Assembly: GCA_014075215.1 (NCBI GenBank)
Contig: CP046177.1
Coordinates: forward strand, 1,054,001 to 1,118,000
Length of the DNA: 64,000 nt
Direction: 5' to 3'
From: Flavobacteriaceae bacterium
Lineage (GTDB): Bacteria; Bacteroidota; Bacteroidia; Flavobacteriales; Flavobacteriaceae
The stretch's first letter is position 1. Every line of letters begins with the position of its first letter. The notes below the pieces were generated by a model. The model had not been told where the DNA came from. It saw nothing but the letters and a program-made list of their open reading frames with translations, and did not search any database. Position numbers and translations under genes: made by a program. Of this stretch, positions 17,714-26,875 are shown piece after piece.

Positions 17714-17905
17714 ATGGCTGGAGATTTAAATATACAGGTCCAAGAATTAAATTCTTCAACAGGTAGTAGACCATCATATAGTTTAAATTTAAAACGCTGG
17801 CTTTGGAATAGGAATTATTGGTATTTAGAGAATTATGGATTTATAAAACCTAAATCATTTGTAGTAAAAGTATTAGATGCTTTTGTGATACATTCAAGTT
17901 ACTGA
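17714..17905 (+). CDS. Doubtful 63-residue open frame behind the antitoxin
   Basis: The frame starts ATGGCTGGAGATTTAAAT and holds an aromatic stretch, KRWLWNRNYWYLENYGFIK. It begins 8 bp after the antitoxin stop, where a toxin would be expected, but matches no RelE/YoeB pattern that I know. It may be a degraded remnant. A GGGCAAC followed by an attC-like start lies 3' at 17917-17923. Confidence 0.3.
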   Translation: MAGDLNIQVQELNSSTGSRPSYSLNLKRWLWNRNYWYLENYGFIKPKSFVVKVLDAFVIHSSY

Positions 17906-17926
17906 AATAGTACTATGGGCAACAAC

Positions 17927-18310
17927 GGTAGCTGTTGCACAAGTCTTAGGTTTCAAAAACAGAGGTTTGTTTTAAGCCCATTTAAAGGAGTTTGTTTTTT
18001 TAAGTTATGTTTTTACTAAAATATAGGTGGTTTACAAACAGCTGATTTTTCGTTTTTAGGGATCCCTATTTTTAGAATCATAAAAACAAGGGTTTCGGCC
18101 TTACTTTTCACTTTTTTTGTTTGATATTTTAATAGCTTTTTTAAGTTGTAAGCTACTGCGGCTAAGTGCATACTGAAAATTGATATAATAGAAACAGAAG
18201 ACATTCCTTTTTAAATGGGTTAACTATTTTAGAATATGAAAATTTAACTAATACCAAAAAACTTGTGGCTTAAGGCTTTTATTTTTTGTATTATATTTGG
18301 GGTAAAGTCC
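17927..18310. repeat. 385-bp IS-derived repeat, copy 1
   Basis: Almost identical to 19991-20375, starting at GGTAGCTGTTG and ending at GGTAAAGTCC in both copies. On the minus strand (about 18016-18204) it encodes a transposase C-terminal segment, SMHLAAVAYNLKKLLKYQTK, without any catalytic part. It looks like a non-autonomous internal-deletion derivative of an IS. The left end follows GGGCAACAAC, resembling the start of an attC site. Confidence 0.65.
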
Positions 18311-18329
18311 AAAAAAATAAAAACTTTAT

Positions 18330-19319
18330 TTGATTACACTTAATTATGCCACTAATTTAAAAATTCGTATCTTAATATAAAGTTTAGAATTATGAATTTA
18401 CTACATTTTATTGAACAATTTCCAGATGAGTTTTCCTGTAAATCACATATGAAGTTGGCTCGTTCAAAAGAAGGAGTCATTTGCAAAAAATGTCAATCAA
18501 AAAAGCACTATTGGTTAAAGTCTAAATGGATGTGGCAATGTTCTTATTGTGGTTTTAGAACTACTCTACGCAGCGGTACTATGATGGAGAACTCCAATTT
18601 ACCTATTCGTACTTGGTATCTCGCTATGGCATTTATGACTTTTAGTAAAAAAGGTATTTCTGCTGCCGAATTACAACGTCAGCTCAACCATACACGTTAT
18701 ACCACTATATGGTCTCTTATGCACAGAATACGTTCGGCTATGGGAAAACGAGATAATTTATACGACCTTGAAGATATGATTGAGTTTGATCAAGCTTACT
18801 TTACTGTGGCAACAAAAGAATCCGACAGACAAAAGCTTAAAATAGGCAGAGGCAGTCAAAAACAATCTAACGTAGCGGTAATGGCAGAGTCTGTACCTTT
18901 AGAAGATTTAAAGACTGGGAAACAATCCAAACAATGTCGTTATTTTAAAATGAAAGTTTTGGATACTCATAAAAAAGAAGAAGTCAACACGCTTATTGAT
19001 AGTAATTTTGATGATACATGCATTGTTTTTAGCGACAAAAGCACGTCTTATGTAGACATAGGTGATTATGTGGAAGTACACATTACTGAAAAATCAAATA
19101 AAGAAACCACTATTACCACACTAAAATCGGTGCATATAGCCATAAGTAATGCAAAACGCACTCTGTTAGGTATTTACCATAAAATTAAAGGAAAATATTT
19201 GCAGAATTATCTTGACGAGTTCTGCTATAAACTCAACAGACGCTATTTCGCTGAAAGACTATTTGATAGACTGGTAGTAGCTGTCACTCATCAATACTGG
19301 TATAAAAGTGGGTAATCAA
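18330..19319 (+). mobile_element. IS1595-family element, copy 1
   Basis: 990 bp, ends TTGATTACAC and GTGGGTAATCAA (imperfect inverted repeat), nearly identical to 55790-56779. Flanks AACTTTAT and AAAGAGTA differ, so there is no 8-bp target duplication, which suggests that one flank was replaced by recombination after insertion. Confidence 0.8.
18392..19315 (+). CDS. IS1595-family transposase (ISXO2-like), copy 1
   Basis: 307 aa. N-terminal zinc ribbon CKKCQSKKHYWLKSK and CSYCGFRTTLRSGTMME, helical linker NLPIRTWYLAMAFMTFSKKG, then the DDE domain beginning MIEFDQAYFTV. Compared with copy 2 it has Ala instead of Asp in DQ(A/D)YF, Ile for Arg in K(I/R)GRG and Arg for His near the end; the first catalytic Asp of EFDQ is kept in both. 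The stop lies 4 bp before the IS end. Confidence 0.88.
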   Translation: MNLLHFIEQFPDEFSCKSHMKLARSKEGVICKKCQSKKHYWLKSKWMWQCSYCGFRTTLRSGTMMENSNLPIRTWYLAMAFMTFSKKGISAAELQRQLNHTRYTTIWSLMHRIRSAMGKRDNLYDLEDMIEFDQAYFTVATKESDRQKLKIGRGSQKQSNVAVMAESVPLEDLKTGKQSKQCRYFKMKVLDTHKKEEVNTLIDSNFDDTCIVFSDKSTSYVDIGDYVEVHITEKSNKETTITTLKSVHIAISNAKRTLLGIYHKIKGKYLQNYLDEFCYKLNRRYFAERLFDRLVVAVTHQYWYKSG

Positions 19320-19331
19320 AAAGAGTATATC

Positions 19332-19556
19332 ATGTCAGAAATTATTCAACCATTATCCAATACACAGTTAGAAATACTAAAGGCATTTTCTCATAAGTTG
19401 ACTAAAAAAGAATTATTAGAATTTAAAGAAATGATAGCACAATACTTTGCCAAACGAGCTATTAAAGGTGCTAATAAAGTATGGGATGAAAAAAAATGGA
19501 CAGATGGAATTGTAGATGAAATGCTCCACACAAAAATGAGAAAAACGAAAGATTGA
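19332..19556 (+). CDS. Antitoxin partner of a PIN toxin
   Basis: 74 aa from ATG 19332 (MSEIIQPLSNTQLEILKAFS). A helical protein with LTKKELLEFKEMIAQYFAKRAI and a C-terminal WDEKKWTDGIVDEMLHTK, the shape of antitoxins found before PIN-domain toxins in Bacteroidota. The stop overlaps the region of the toxin start. The 5' side is the IS1595 end only 12 bp away, so the native promoter was probably displaced. Confidence 0.7.
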   Translation: MSEIIQPLSNTQLEILKAFSHKLTKKELLEFKEMIAQYFAKRAIKGANKVWDEKKWTDGIVDEMLHTKMRKTKD

Positions 19557-19558
19557 CT

Positions 19559-19972
19559 GTGAAAAAAATAGTTCTTGATACAAATGTATTATTGGTTAGT
19601 ATTTCTGAAAAGTCCAAACTTCATTGGGTATTTAAAACCTTAATAGAAAAGAATTATATACTCTGTGTTAGTACTGAAATTCTTTCAGAATATGCTGAAA
19701 TTATAGAACAACATTTAGGGTCAGAAGTAAGTGAAAGTGTAGCAGGTATAATTGAAAATTTAAGTAATATTGAGCGGGTAACCACCTATTATCGTTTTCG
19801 ACTTCTCAAAGCTGAAGATGACAATAAGTTTGTTGATTGTGCAATAGCGGCTAATGCCAGTTATATAGTAACCCATGACAAAGATTTTGAAATTTTGAAA
19901 AAGATAGATTTTCCAAAGGTTATGGTAATTGATACGGAAAAATTTAGGCAAGATTTAGAAATAAAAACATAA
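19559..19972 (+). CDS. PIN-domain toxin (VapC-like ribonuclease)
   Basis: 137 aa from GTG 19559 (KKIVLDTNVLLVSI); a TTG at 19553 is an alternative. PIN-fold acidic residues are visible: VLDTNVL (Asp), STEILSEYAEI (Glu), DNKFVDCAIA (Asp pair) and VTHDKDFEILKKI. PIN toxins are metal-dependent RNases that cut tRNA or mRNA and are held by the upstream antitoxin. GCCTAAC follows at 19981, then the repeat copy 2, so the pair may have been an attC-type cassette. Confidence 0.85.
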   Translation: MKKIVLDTNVLLVSISEKSKLHWVFKTLIEKNYILCVSTEILSEYAEIIEQHLGSEVSESVAGIIENLSNIERVTTYYRFRLLKAEDDNKFVDCAIAANASYIVTHDKDFEILKKIDFPKVMVIDTEKFRQDLEIKT

Positions 19973-19990
19973 CAGCCAGTGCCTAACAAT

Positions 19991-20375
19991 GGTAGCTGTT
20001 GAACAAGTCTTAGGTTTCAAAAACAGAGGTTTGTTTTAAGTCCATTTAAAGGAGCTTGTTTTTTTAAGTTATGTTTTTACTAAAAATATAGGTGGTTTAC
20101 AAACAGCTGATTTTTCGTTTTTAGGGATCCCTATTTTTAGAATCATAAAAACAAGGGTTTCGGCCTTACTTTTCACTTTTTTTGTTTGATATTTTAATAG
20201 CTTTTTTAAGTTGTAAGCTACTGCGGCTAAGTGCATACTGAAAATTGGTATAATAGAAACAGAAGGCATTCCTTTTTAAATGGGTTAACTATTTTAGAAT
20301 ATGAAAATTTAACTAATACCAAAAAACTTGTGGCTTAAGGCGTTTATTTCTTGTACTATATTTAGGGTAAAGTCC
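19991..20375. repeat. 385-bp IS-derived repeat, copy 2
   Basis: Second copy of the repeat at 17927-18310 in the same orientation; minus-strand codons at about 20069-20269 again give the transposase tail. It is preceded by GCCTAAC (19981-19987), a good RYYYAAC core, suggesting that the repeat sits in the start of an attC site in both places. The two direct copies flank the IS1595 element and the PIN toxin-antitoxin pair. Confidence 0.65.
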
Positions 20376-20378
20376 GGA

Positions 20379-20465
20379 TTTTTTATATCACTGAAATCAG
20401 TTCATAACACTTTACAGTTCCTTTTCTCAACTTTTATGGTATAAGAACATTTTTTAAATCTTTTA
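20379..20465. repeat. Non-coding repeat, copy 1
   Basis: Shares TTATATCACTGAAATCAGTT, TTTACAGTTCCTT and AACATTTTTTAAATCTTT with 21935-22033, with an indel of about 12 bp between them. No coding frame. Possibly a transposon end fragment; copy 1 follows directly after the IS-derived repeat. Confidence 0.55.
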
Positions 20466-20537
20466 ATCGGCTCTGGTTTGAAATAGCGCTGATAAATACG
20501 AGTATTTATTCTTTCTATTGAATTTTGAGTCAAATTA

Positions 20538-20745
20538 CAGGGTAAACGCATTAAAGTTAACATGTTTTTAATCAATACTTTATGATTTTTTGATCCAAGT
20601 TAACCTGTAATTATTTTCAAAAAAATGAATAATCATTAAAGGTAAGTTTAAAAAATTACGAATAAAATCCATTATTAAATGTCAATTCTTTAATGAAAAA
20701 TTAGTTTTACTGATATATTCATAAAAGTTTAATGCGTTTGCCCTG
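20538..20745. mobile_element. 208-bp MITE with 10-bp target duplication
   Basis: The ends CAGGGTAAACGCATTAAAGTT and AAGTTTAATGCGTTTGCCCTG are inverted repeats of about 21 bp with two mismatches, and are flanked by the perfect direct repeat AGTCAAATTA (20528-20537 and 20746-20755). The interior is AT-rich and non-coding. CAGGG ends with duplications of this size recall the ISAs1 group, but that assignment is tentative. Confidence 0.78.
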
Positions 20746-20845
20746 AGTCAAATTAGAAGTAAAAAATATTCAAAGCTCAGTAATATCAGGAGTGAAAGGC
20801 ATAATACCTAAAATGAACTAGAACTTTCATATTGTATAAACGGGT

Positions 20846-21067
20846 TTATACCGTATCATGACTTTTTAATCGATATTTTCTAAAGATAAAACCTATATAA
20901 AGCAGTACTCCGATTACCGGTACTCCCAGCAATATAATAAACCAATAATTCAACTCTCGCCTATTTATTTTTTTTCTCATAAATAACATCAAGTGAAAAA
21001 ATGCAAGAAATGATAAGATCACTAAAATGGTTATTCCAATTAGGAAAAGTTTAAAAAAAATGTTCAT
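20846..21067 (-). CDS. Small membrane protein with PLDc_N-like domain
   Basis: 73 aa. Two transmembrane helices (about 5-28 and 40-62) with RRELNYWFIILLGVPVIGVLLYIGF, the short PLDc_N pattern known from phospholipase D-like nucleases and from small stand-alone membrane proteins, some near bacteriocin genes. It starts 11 bp after the lipoprotein stop, so the two are co-transcribed. Confidence 0.65.
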   Translation of the reverse strand: MNIFFKLFLIGITILVILSFLAFFHLMLFMRKKINRRELNYWFIILLGVPVIGVLLYIGFIFRKYRLKSHDTV

Positions 21068-21078
21068 AATCTTTTGAT

Positions 21079-21615
21079 TTAGGTATTACAATGTATTACA
21101 CAGGCAGCTACAATTGCAGCAGGACAATACCAACCGCTTGCTCTACAAAGCAGACTACAAACCAAATCTTCATCACAAGCTGTCCAGGCTATAACAATAT
21201 AATTCCAGGTAGAGCCACCCATACATTCTTCTGATCTGGCATTAGAGAAATTAATTTTCACAACTTTCTTTCCGTCAAAAGAAAAATCATTTTCAATATT
21301 TACTTGTCTTATATTTTTTTCTAGTTTGTGTTCTATTTTTAATTCTCCATTCAAATCATACAGAATATAATTTGTCTCATTTTCAGAATAAAATGCAATT
21401 GGAACTAATTCTCCTCCCTTTAAGGTTGAAATTGAATATAGCTCTTTTTTTGGAGTAGTAGTCAAAAAAAAAATTTGAGAGGTATTTTCATCAAAAAATT
21501 CAGATACAATTTTTTCATTGGAAGATTCGAATGATAAAATATCATGATTGTTTTGGCAACTTATCAATACTAAAGATGACATCAATAATACAATTTTAAG
21601 TTTAATTTTTTTCAT
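21079..21615 (-). CDS. Lipoprotein with a hydrophobic cysteine-rich C-terminus
   Basis: 178 aa. Lipoprotein signal MKKIKLKIVLLMSSLVLISC with the lipobox Cys at residue 20. The middle (to about 130) is an ordinary soluble domain of unknown family. The last 48 residues are unusual: seven cysteines among hydrophobic residues (ECMGGSTWNYIVIAWTACDE, CSLLCRASGWYCPAA, CVIHCNT), like a peptide-toxin or disulfide-rich module. With the adjacent two-helix membrane protein it resembles a secreted peptide/immunity pair, but no known family is identified. Confidence 0.6.
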   Translation of the reverse strand: MKKIKLKIVLLMSSLVLISCQNNHDILSFESSNEKIVSEFFDENTSQIFFLTTTPKKELYSISTLKGGELVPIAFYSENETNYILYDLNGELKIEHKLEKNIRQVNIENDFSFDGKKVVKINFSNARSEECMGGSTWNYIVIAWTACDEDLVCSLLCRASGWYCPAAIVAACVIHCNT

Positions 21616-22177
21616 AATTATTTTGTTTTCTAATTAACGCTTCCATGTTTATCAGGGAGTATTGAAACGGTTTGCATTATTGCCACTAAAAAAACTCTTA
21701 TTTCTTCAGTTCTTCCACTATATGCAATTCTTTGAGTTTTGCTTCTCTTTACTTTTTTCTCCCAAGCAGAAAACGTTCTCTCGGGTTTGGTTAATTCCAA
21801 CTCGTTGAATTATCCGTAGCTAAAAAGTAAGACAGTCAACAACCTTATTTTTATATACTTGATTTATTATACAAATTGATCAACTACTCAAAAATCTGCT
21901 TAATTCATTTAAAAAACAATCCCTTGAATGAATGATTTTTTTATATCACTGAAATCAGTTAATAAAACTTATAAAGATTTACAGTTCCTTCTCCCAACTT
22001 TTATGGGATAAAAACATTTTTTAAATCTTTCAATTTATTGAATAACAATAAGGACAATTAGACACCATAAAAGACAATCAAATACCCATTTGCAAAAAAT
22101 AATTAAAAAAATGTAAAAATTTCAAAAATATATTATATTTTTATAATATTATTTTAATATCATTTTAAACTCCAATC
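21616..22177. other. Intergenic region with non-coding repeat copy 2
   Basis: No gene is visible. The stretch 21935-22033 repeats 20379-20465. The 100 bp before the slipin gene is nearly pure A/T, as is usual for a Bacteroidota promoter region, but I see no clear TAnnTTTG box. Confidence 0.5.
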
Positions 22178-23038
22178 ATGAGAGAAGAGAAAATTATCAA
22201 GCCTGCAAACGGGTACTTCATGTTATTCATTGTATTCATATTATTTTTCGGAGGTATTGCACTTACCATCCGACAAGAAAACCCAATCTATTTAATAGCA
22301 ACGCTATTTGGTTTTATAGGAATGTTTGGTTTTATTTTGGTAAACCCAAATAATTCCAGAGTTATTTTACTTTTTGGAAAATATGTGGGAACAGTAAAGC
22401 AGAACGGGTTATATTGGGCAAATCCGTTGTATTCAAAAAAGAAAATTTCATTAAGAGCCAGTAATTTTGACAGCGAACGCCTGAAGGTAAATGACAAATT
22501 AGGAAACCCGGTAATGATTAGTACCATTTTAGTATGGAGAGTTACCAATACCTATCATGCTGCTTTTGATGTAGACAATTACGAAAATTTTGTAAGAGTA
22601 CAAACAGATGCTGCCGTACGAAAACTGGCGAGCATGTACCCTTATGATAATTTTGCAGATGAGGGTCATGAAGAAGATATTACATTGCGCTCCAGTGTTA
22701 ATGAGGTTAGTGAAGCCCTGGAAAAAGAATTGGAAGAACGTTTGGCCATTGCAGGAATTGAGGTATTGGAGGCAAGGATAGGTTATTTAGCGTATGCACA
22801 GGAAATTGCAAATGCAATGCTAAAACGTCAGCAGGCTACTGCAATTGTTGCAGCGCGACATAAAATTGTGGAAGGAGCCGTAAGTATGGTAGAAATGGCT
22901 TTGGAAGCATTGAACAAAAAAGAAATTGTTGAACTGGATGAAGAACGCAAAGCCGCTATGGTTAGCAACCTGATGGTGATTCTATGCGGAGATAAAGAGG
23001 CTTCTCCTGTTTTAAATACCGGAACATTAAATCATTAA
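22178..23038 (+). CDS. SPFH/Band 7 (slipin-like) membrane protein
   Basis: 286 aa. Two N-terminal membrane segments (about 13-30 and 36-54), then the SPFH domain: NPNNSRVILLFGKYVGTV, GLYWANPLYSKKKISLR, VSTI-like VMISTILVWRV and the coiled part EVSEALEKELEERLAIAGIE with VLEARIGYLAYAQEIANAML. SPFH proteins form membrane rings or microdomain scaffolds. It heads a tight five-gene run with DUF4177, a PH-like membrane protein, a hydrolase and an Arc-type regulator, a common gene order in Flavobacteriia. Confidence 0.9.
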   Translation: MREEKIIKPANGYFMLFIVFILFFGGIALTIRQENPIYLIATLFGFIGMFGFILVNPNNSRVILLFGKYVGTVKQNGLYWANPLYSKKKISLRASNFDSERLKVNDKLGNPVMISTILVWRVTNTYHAAFDVDNYENFVRVQTDAAVRKLASMYPYDNFADEGHEEDITLRSSVNEVSEALEKELEERLAIAGIEVLEARIGYLAYAQEIANAMLKRQQATAIVAARHKIVEGAVSMVEMALEALNKKEIVELDEERKAAMVSNLMVILCGDKEASPVLNTGTLNH

Positions 23039-23042
23039 AACG

Positions 23043-23201
23043 ATGAAGGAATATAAAGTAGTCAATTGGAAAATGGGACTTGCCAACAATAATAAAAGAT
23101 TAGAAGATACGCTAAACCGATATGCTAAAACAGGTTGGACTGTTAAATATATTGCAGAACATACGGCCAGAATCGTTTTTGAGAGAGATAAAAATAAATA
23201 A
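23043..23201 (+). CDS. DUF4177 small protein
   Basis: 52 aa: MKEYKVVNWKMG, LEDTLNRYAKTGWTVKYI, ARIVFERDKNK. The pattern Y-K-V-V ... L-N-x-x-G-W-x-V is DUF4177. It starts 4 bp after the slipin stop and ends 2 bp before the next start, so it is clearly part of the operon. Function unknown. Confidence 0.8.
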   Translation: MKEYKVVNWKMGLANNNKRLEDTLNRYAKTGWTVKYIAEHTARIVFERDKNK

Positions 23202-23203
23202 AT

Positions 23204-23707
23204 GTGAGAGTTTTTAAAGAAGAACAGCGATTTGCCCAAATTGGGTTCATATTATTAATAGCGTTAAGCGTTCTAATTTCTGTTGGTCTTATTTTAAGGG
23301 AATACACTAAGGAAAACAGCACTATGAATAGTGTTGAGTTCATTTCTATTTTACTATTCATATGTATATGTACAACTCCTATTTTCTTTTTCAAATTAAA
23401 AACAAGAATCGATGAAAAAGGAATTCATTACCGTTTCTTTCCTTTTCACAGCACCACTAAGATAATACCCTGGACAGAGATGGAGTCTGTCACCATTCGA
23501 AAATACAATGCTATAACAAAATACGGAGGTTGGGGACTAAAAGGCAATTTTCGAAGAAAGAGAGGAAAAGCCGTTACTGTTTCAGGAAATACAGGAATTC
23601 AACTCACGCTTAAAAATACTCAAAAGCTCCTAATAGGTACCCAAAAAGAAAATGATGTAAAAAAAGTAGTAGCAACTTATGCATCAACATTAGAAGAAAA
23701 ATCTTAA
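23204..23707 (+). CDS. Membrane protein with PH-like domain
   Basis: 167 aa from GTG 23204, 2 bp after the DUF4177 stop. Two transmembrane helices (about 11-31 and 44-62) are followed by a beta-rich cytoplasmic domain: TRIDEKGIHYRFFPF, TKIIPWTEMESVTIRKY and GIQLTLKNTQKLLIGTQKEN, the bacterial PH-like pattern. Probably a partner of the slipin-like protein. Confidence 0.75.
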   Translation: MRVFKEEQRFAQIGFILLIALSVLISVGLILREYTKENSTMNSVEFISILLFICICTTPIFFFKLKTRIDEKGIHYRFFPFHSTTKIIPWTEMESVTIRKYNAITKYGGWGLKGNFRRKRGKAVTVSGNTGIQLTLKNTQKLLIGTQKENDVKKVVATYASTLEEKS

Positions 23708-23710
23708 ATT

Positions 23711-24634
23711 ATGAAAACCGTTCTTTTATACCTTATGATATTTTCCATAAATAGTTCTGTAGCCTTCTCACAGGTAACATCGGAAGTTATTCTGATAAAA
23801 AATGACAGTATCGAATTGCCCGGGACACTAACTTTTACGGAAAACAATTCCAAACTAATTATCTGGATTCACGGTTCCGGCAATGTAGATAGGGATGGCA
23901 ATCAGGCAGGTTTGAATGTAAAGGCAAACTATATCAAACAATTCAGAGACAGTATCAACAAAAATGACATTGCATTTTTTAGTTATGATAAAAGAACGGC
24001 AAATCTGAAAAATAAAAAATTCTTTAAAGGAATCACTTTTGATGCTTTTATTGCCGATGCTAAAAAAGTAGTCAGTCATTTTAAAAATAATACCCGTTTT
24101 AAAAAGATCGTACTTATAGGCCACAGCCAGGGGTCATTAATAGCTATGCTAGCAAGTGCCGAAGTTGATAAATATATTTCTTTGGCCGGGCCATCGGAAA
24201 CGATTGACGCTACCATTATAAAGCAAATAAGTAAACAAAATGCAGAATTAGGAAAAATAACCGCCGCATATTTTAAAGAACTGAAAGAAACCGGTGATAT
24301 CAAAGAAGTAAACCCAATGTTGTTATCTATTTTTGCGAAGCCCAACAGAGCCTTTATAGCCTCATGGATGCAATATAAACCTTCTGTGGAATTTAAACAG
24401 CTAAAAATTCCTACATTAGTTATAAATGGCATCAAAGACCTCCAGGTTTCCGTTGAAGATGCGAAAGCATTATACAGCGCAAACCCAAATTCTGAGTTAG
24501 TGCTGATAGAAGATATGAATCATATACTGAAACACATAGAGAATAATACCGATAATATACGCTCGTATCACTCACCGGATTTTCCGATATCAACAAAATT
24601 AATTGAGGTCATTACCCAATTTGTAAAAAAATAA
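23711..24634 (+). CDS. Secreted/periplasmic alpha/beta hydrolase
   Basis: 307 aa. Signal peptide up to SVAFSQ. The oxyanion region is LIIWIHGSGNVDRDG, the nucleophile elbow is VLIGHSQGSLIA (Ser in GHSQG), the acid is in LVINGIKDLQV and the His in EDMNHILKHI. Length and motifs fit the serine aminopeptidase S33/BAAT-like hydrolases found beside slipins. It starts 3 bp after the previous gene. Confidence 0.87.
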   Translation: MKTVLLYLMIFSINSSVAFSQVTSEVILIKNDSIELPGTLTFTENNSKLIIWIHGSGNVDRDGNQAGLNVKANYIKQFRDSINKNDIAFFSYDKRTANLKNKKFFKGITFDAFIADAKKVVSHFKNNTRFKKIVLIGHSQGSLIAMLASAEVDKYISLAGPSETIDATIIKQISKQNAELGKITAAYFKELKETGDIKEVNPMLLSIFAKPNRAFIASWMQYKPSVEFKQLKIPTLVINGIKDLQVSVEDAKALYSANPNSELVLIEDMNHILKHIENNTDNIRSYHSPDFPISTKLIEVITQFVKK

Positions 24635-24635
24635 G

Positions 24636-24800
24636 ATGGCAAAAAAAAAGGCATTTGCTTTGCGAATTAATGAAGATATGCTCAACGCTATAGAAAAATG
24701 GGCCGACGATGAATTTCGATCAACCAATGGTCAGATTGAATGGATGCTGGCACAATCATTAAAAAATGCCAAAAGAGATTGTAAAAAGAAAAATAAATAG
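24636..24800 (+). CDS. Arc-type ribbon-helix-helix DNA-binding protein
   Basis: 54 aa from ATG 24636, 1 bp after the hydrolase stop. KKKAFALRINEDMLNAIEKW is the strand and first helix of an RHH protein, and STNGQIEWMLAQSLKNAKR is the second helix. Such proteins dimerise and bind an operator; it may autoregulate the slipin operon. Confidence 0.85.
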   Translation: MAKKKAFALRINEDMLNAIEKWADDEFRSTNGQIEWMLAQSLKNAKRDCKKKNK

Positions 24801-26710
24801 GGTTCCCGGTGTTTTGAATCAACAAAATAAGGCTATATAATCATAACCAAACACCTCCCATTAAACAAAAGTTTGCTATTTTTATATACTATTATGATTA
24901 CTATTCTTGAAAATAGTAACTTGTCCTTTTTAAATATTTCTAAAAATCAACTAATTTTTTAACATGAAAAAAATTATAACTTCCGTAGTACTACTGATTT
25001 CCACAGGATTGTTCTCGCAAGAGTTTTCAATGGATATGGTAAAAAATATGAAGCCCAGAAATGTAGGACCGGGCGGCATGAGCGGACGTGTTACAGCCAT
25101 AGATGTTGTACAATCCAACACAGATATTATATATGTGGGCACTGCTTCGGGAGGGCTCTGGAAATCTACCTCGGGAGGTATTAAATGGACACCAATATTT
25201 GAAAAGGAGATTACAGCTTCTATAGGAGCTGTTGCTATTCAACAGTCCAACCCAAGTGTTATCTGGGTAGGAACCGGAGAAGGAAATCCCAGGAATAGCC
25301 TAAACGGAGGTTTCGGAGTATATAAATCTATGGATGCGGGGAAGACCTGGAAAGCTATGGGTCTGGAAAAAACACGCCATATTCATAGAATCATTGTTGA
25401 TCCGACCAACCCGGATATCGTATATGTTGGTGCTATAGGATCTCCATGGGGAGCACATAAAGAAAGAGGGGTTTATAAAACTACCGATGGAGGAAAAACA
25501 TGGAAACAAATCTTATTCAATAACACAAAAACCGGGGCCGCCGACCTGATAATGGATCCATCGAACCCCAACAAACTCATTGCTGCAATGTGGGAGCATA
25601 AGCGCGAACCGTGGTTCTTTACATCAGGAGGTAAAGGAAGTGGCTTGTATATGACACATGACGGAGGTGATAGCTGGAAAAAAATTACGTATAAAGAAGG
25701 ATTACCAAAAGGAGGCTTAGGCAGAATTGGCATTGCCATTTCCCAGAGCAACCCTAATATCATCTATGCGTTGGTAGAGGCAAAAAAAAATGCGTTGTAT
25801 AAAAGTGAAGATGGCGGATTTAAATGGAAAAAAATAAATGACAAAAAAGGAATCGGCAACAGGCCTTTTTACTACTCTGAAATATATGTAGACCCCCAAA
25901 ATGAGAATAGGTTGTACACCATATTTACCTATGTAAACGTATCACAAGACGGAGGTAAAAGTTTTCATCAATTAATGCCTGCATATGGTGTTTCCAATGG
26001 TGTTCATCCGGATCACCATGCATGGTGGATTCACCCTGCAGATGGTTCTTTTATAATGGATGGAAATGACGGGGGGTTAAACATTACCAAAGACGGGGGG
26101 AAGACGTGGCGTTTTGTGGGAAATTTACCTGTAGCCCAATTCTACCATATCAATGTAGATAACGAATTTCCATATCATATATACGGAGGCATGCAAGATA
26201 ATGGTTCCTGGAGAGGTCCTGCATATGTTTGGAAAGCACAAGGGACAGAAATTCGTATTGGCAGGAAATCAGCTTTGGAGACGGGTTTGATGTGGTGCCG
26301 GACAAAGACGATGCGCGCTTTGGATGGTCTATGAGTCAACAAGGTTATGTAAGCAGGTATGATTACCTGACCGGTAATAACTATACCGTACGGCCTACAC
26401 ATCCGGACGCTGAAATAAAATTACGTTTCAACTGGAACGCAGCTATCAATATGGATCCATTTGATAATAGTACTATCTATTTTGGGAGTCAATTTGTACA
26501 CAAATCTACTGACAAAGGATTGACCTGGTCTATCATTTCTCCGGATCTGTCAACCAATGATAAAGAGAAGCAAAAGCAAAGTGAAAGCCTTTAGATTAGC
26601 AAATAGAAATAATTACTTAAAATAAAAACATAATAGTTATGATGAAATTTCTTTTTTTGCTTCTTTTTTTCTTTGTTAATAACTCTTATTTTGTTGATAA
26701 CCAAAAACAC

Positions 26711-26850
26711 AAAAGAACGGAGTGAACTTTAGCGGCCAGCTAGCTTTTTAGAGCCATCCCCCGTATTAGTCTCCGTTCTTTTTAAAAGTTACTTAGAACC
26801 ATATAGAATTTCAGTTTCTGCCCTTATTAAAGGTCTTAGTTTAAGTAACT
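26711..26850 (+). ncRNA. Candidate IS110 bridge RNA
   Basis: Two consecutive stem-loops lie in the non-coding left end. Stem 1 is AAAAGAACGGAG (26711-26722) with CTCCGTTCTTTT (26771-26782), 12 bp perfect with a 48-nt loop. Stem 2 is AGTTACTTA (26787-26795) with TAAGTAACT (26842-26850), 9 bp perfect with a 46-nt loop. Bridge RNAs of IS110-group elements lie upstream of the recombinase and have a target-binding and a donor-binding loop. Bases AGTGAA at the 5' base of loop 1 repeat the left target flank, and CCCCC (26758-26762) is complementary to the right flank GGGGG. The architecture is seen; the function is inferred. Confidence 0.65.
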
Positions 26851-26875
26851 ATTATTAATATCTAATTACAAAATT

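Noticed and set aside
17714..17905. Toxin gene for the YefM antitoxin
   Set aside because: The position is right, but the sequence shows none of the RelE/YoeB residues, so I list it only as a doubtful frame.
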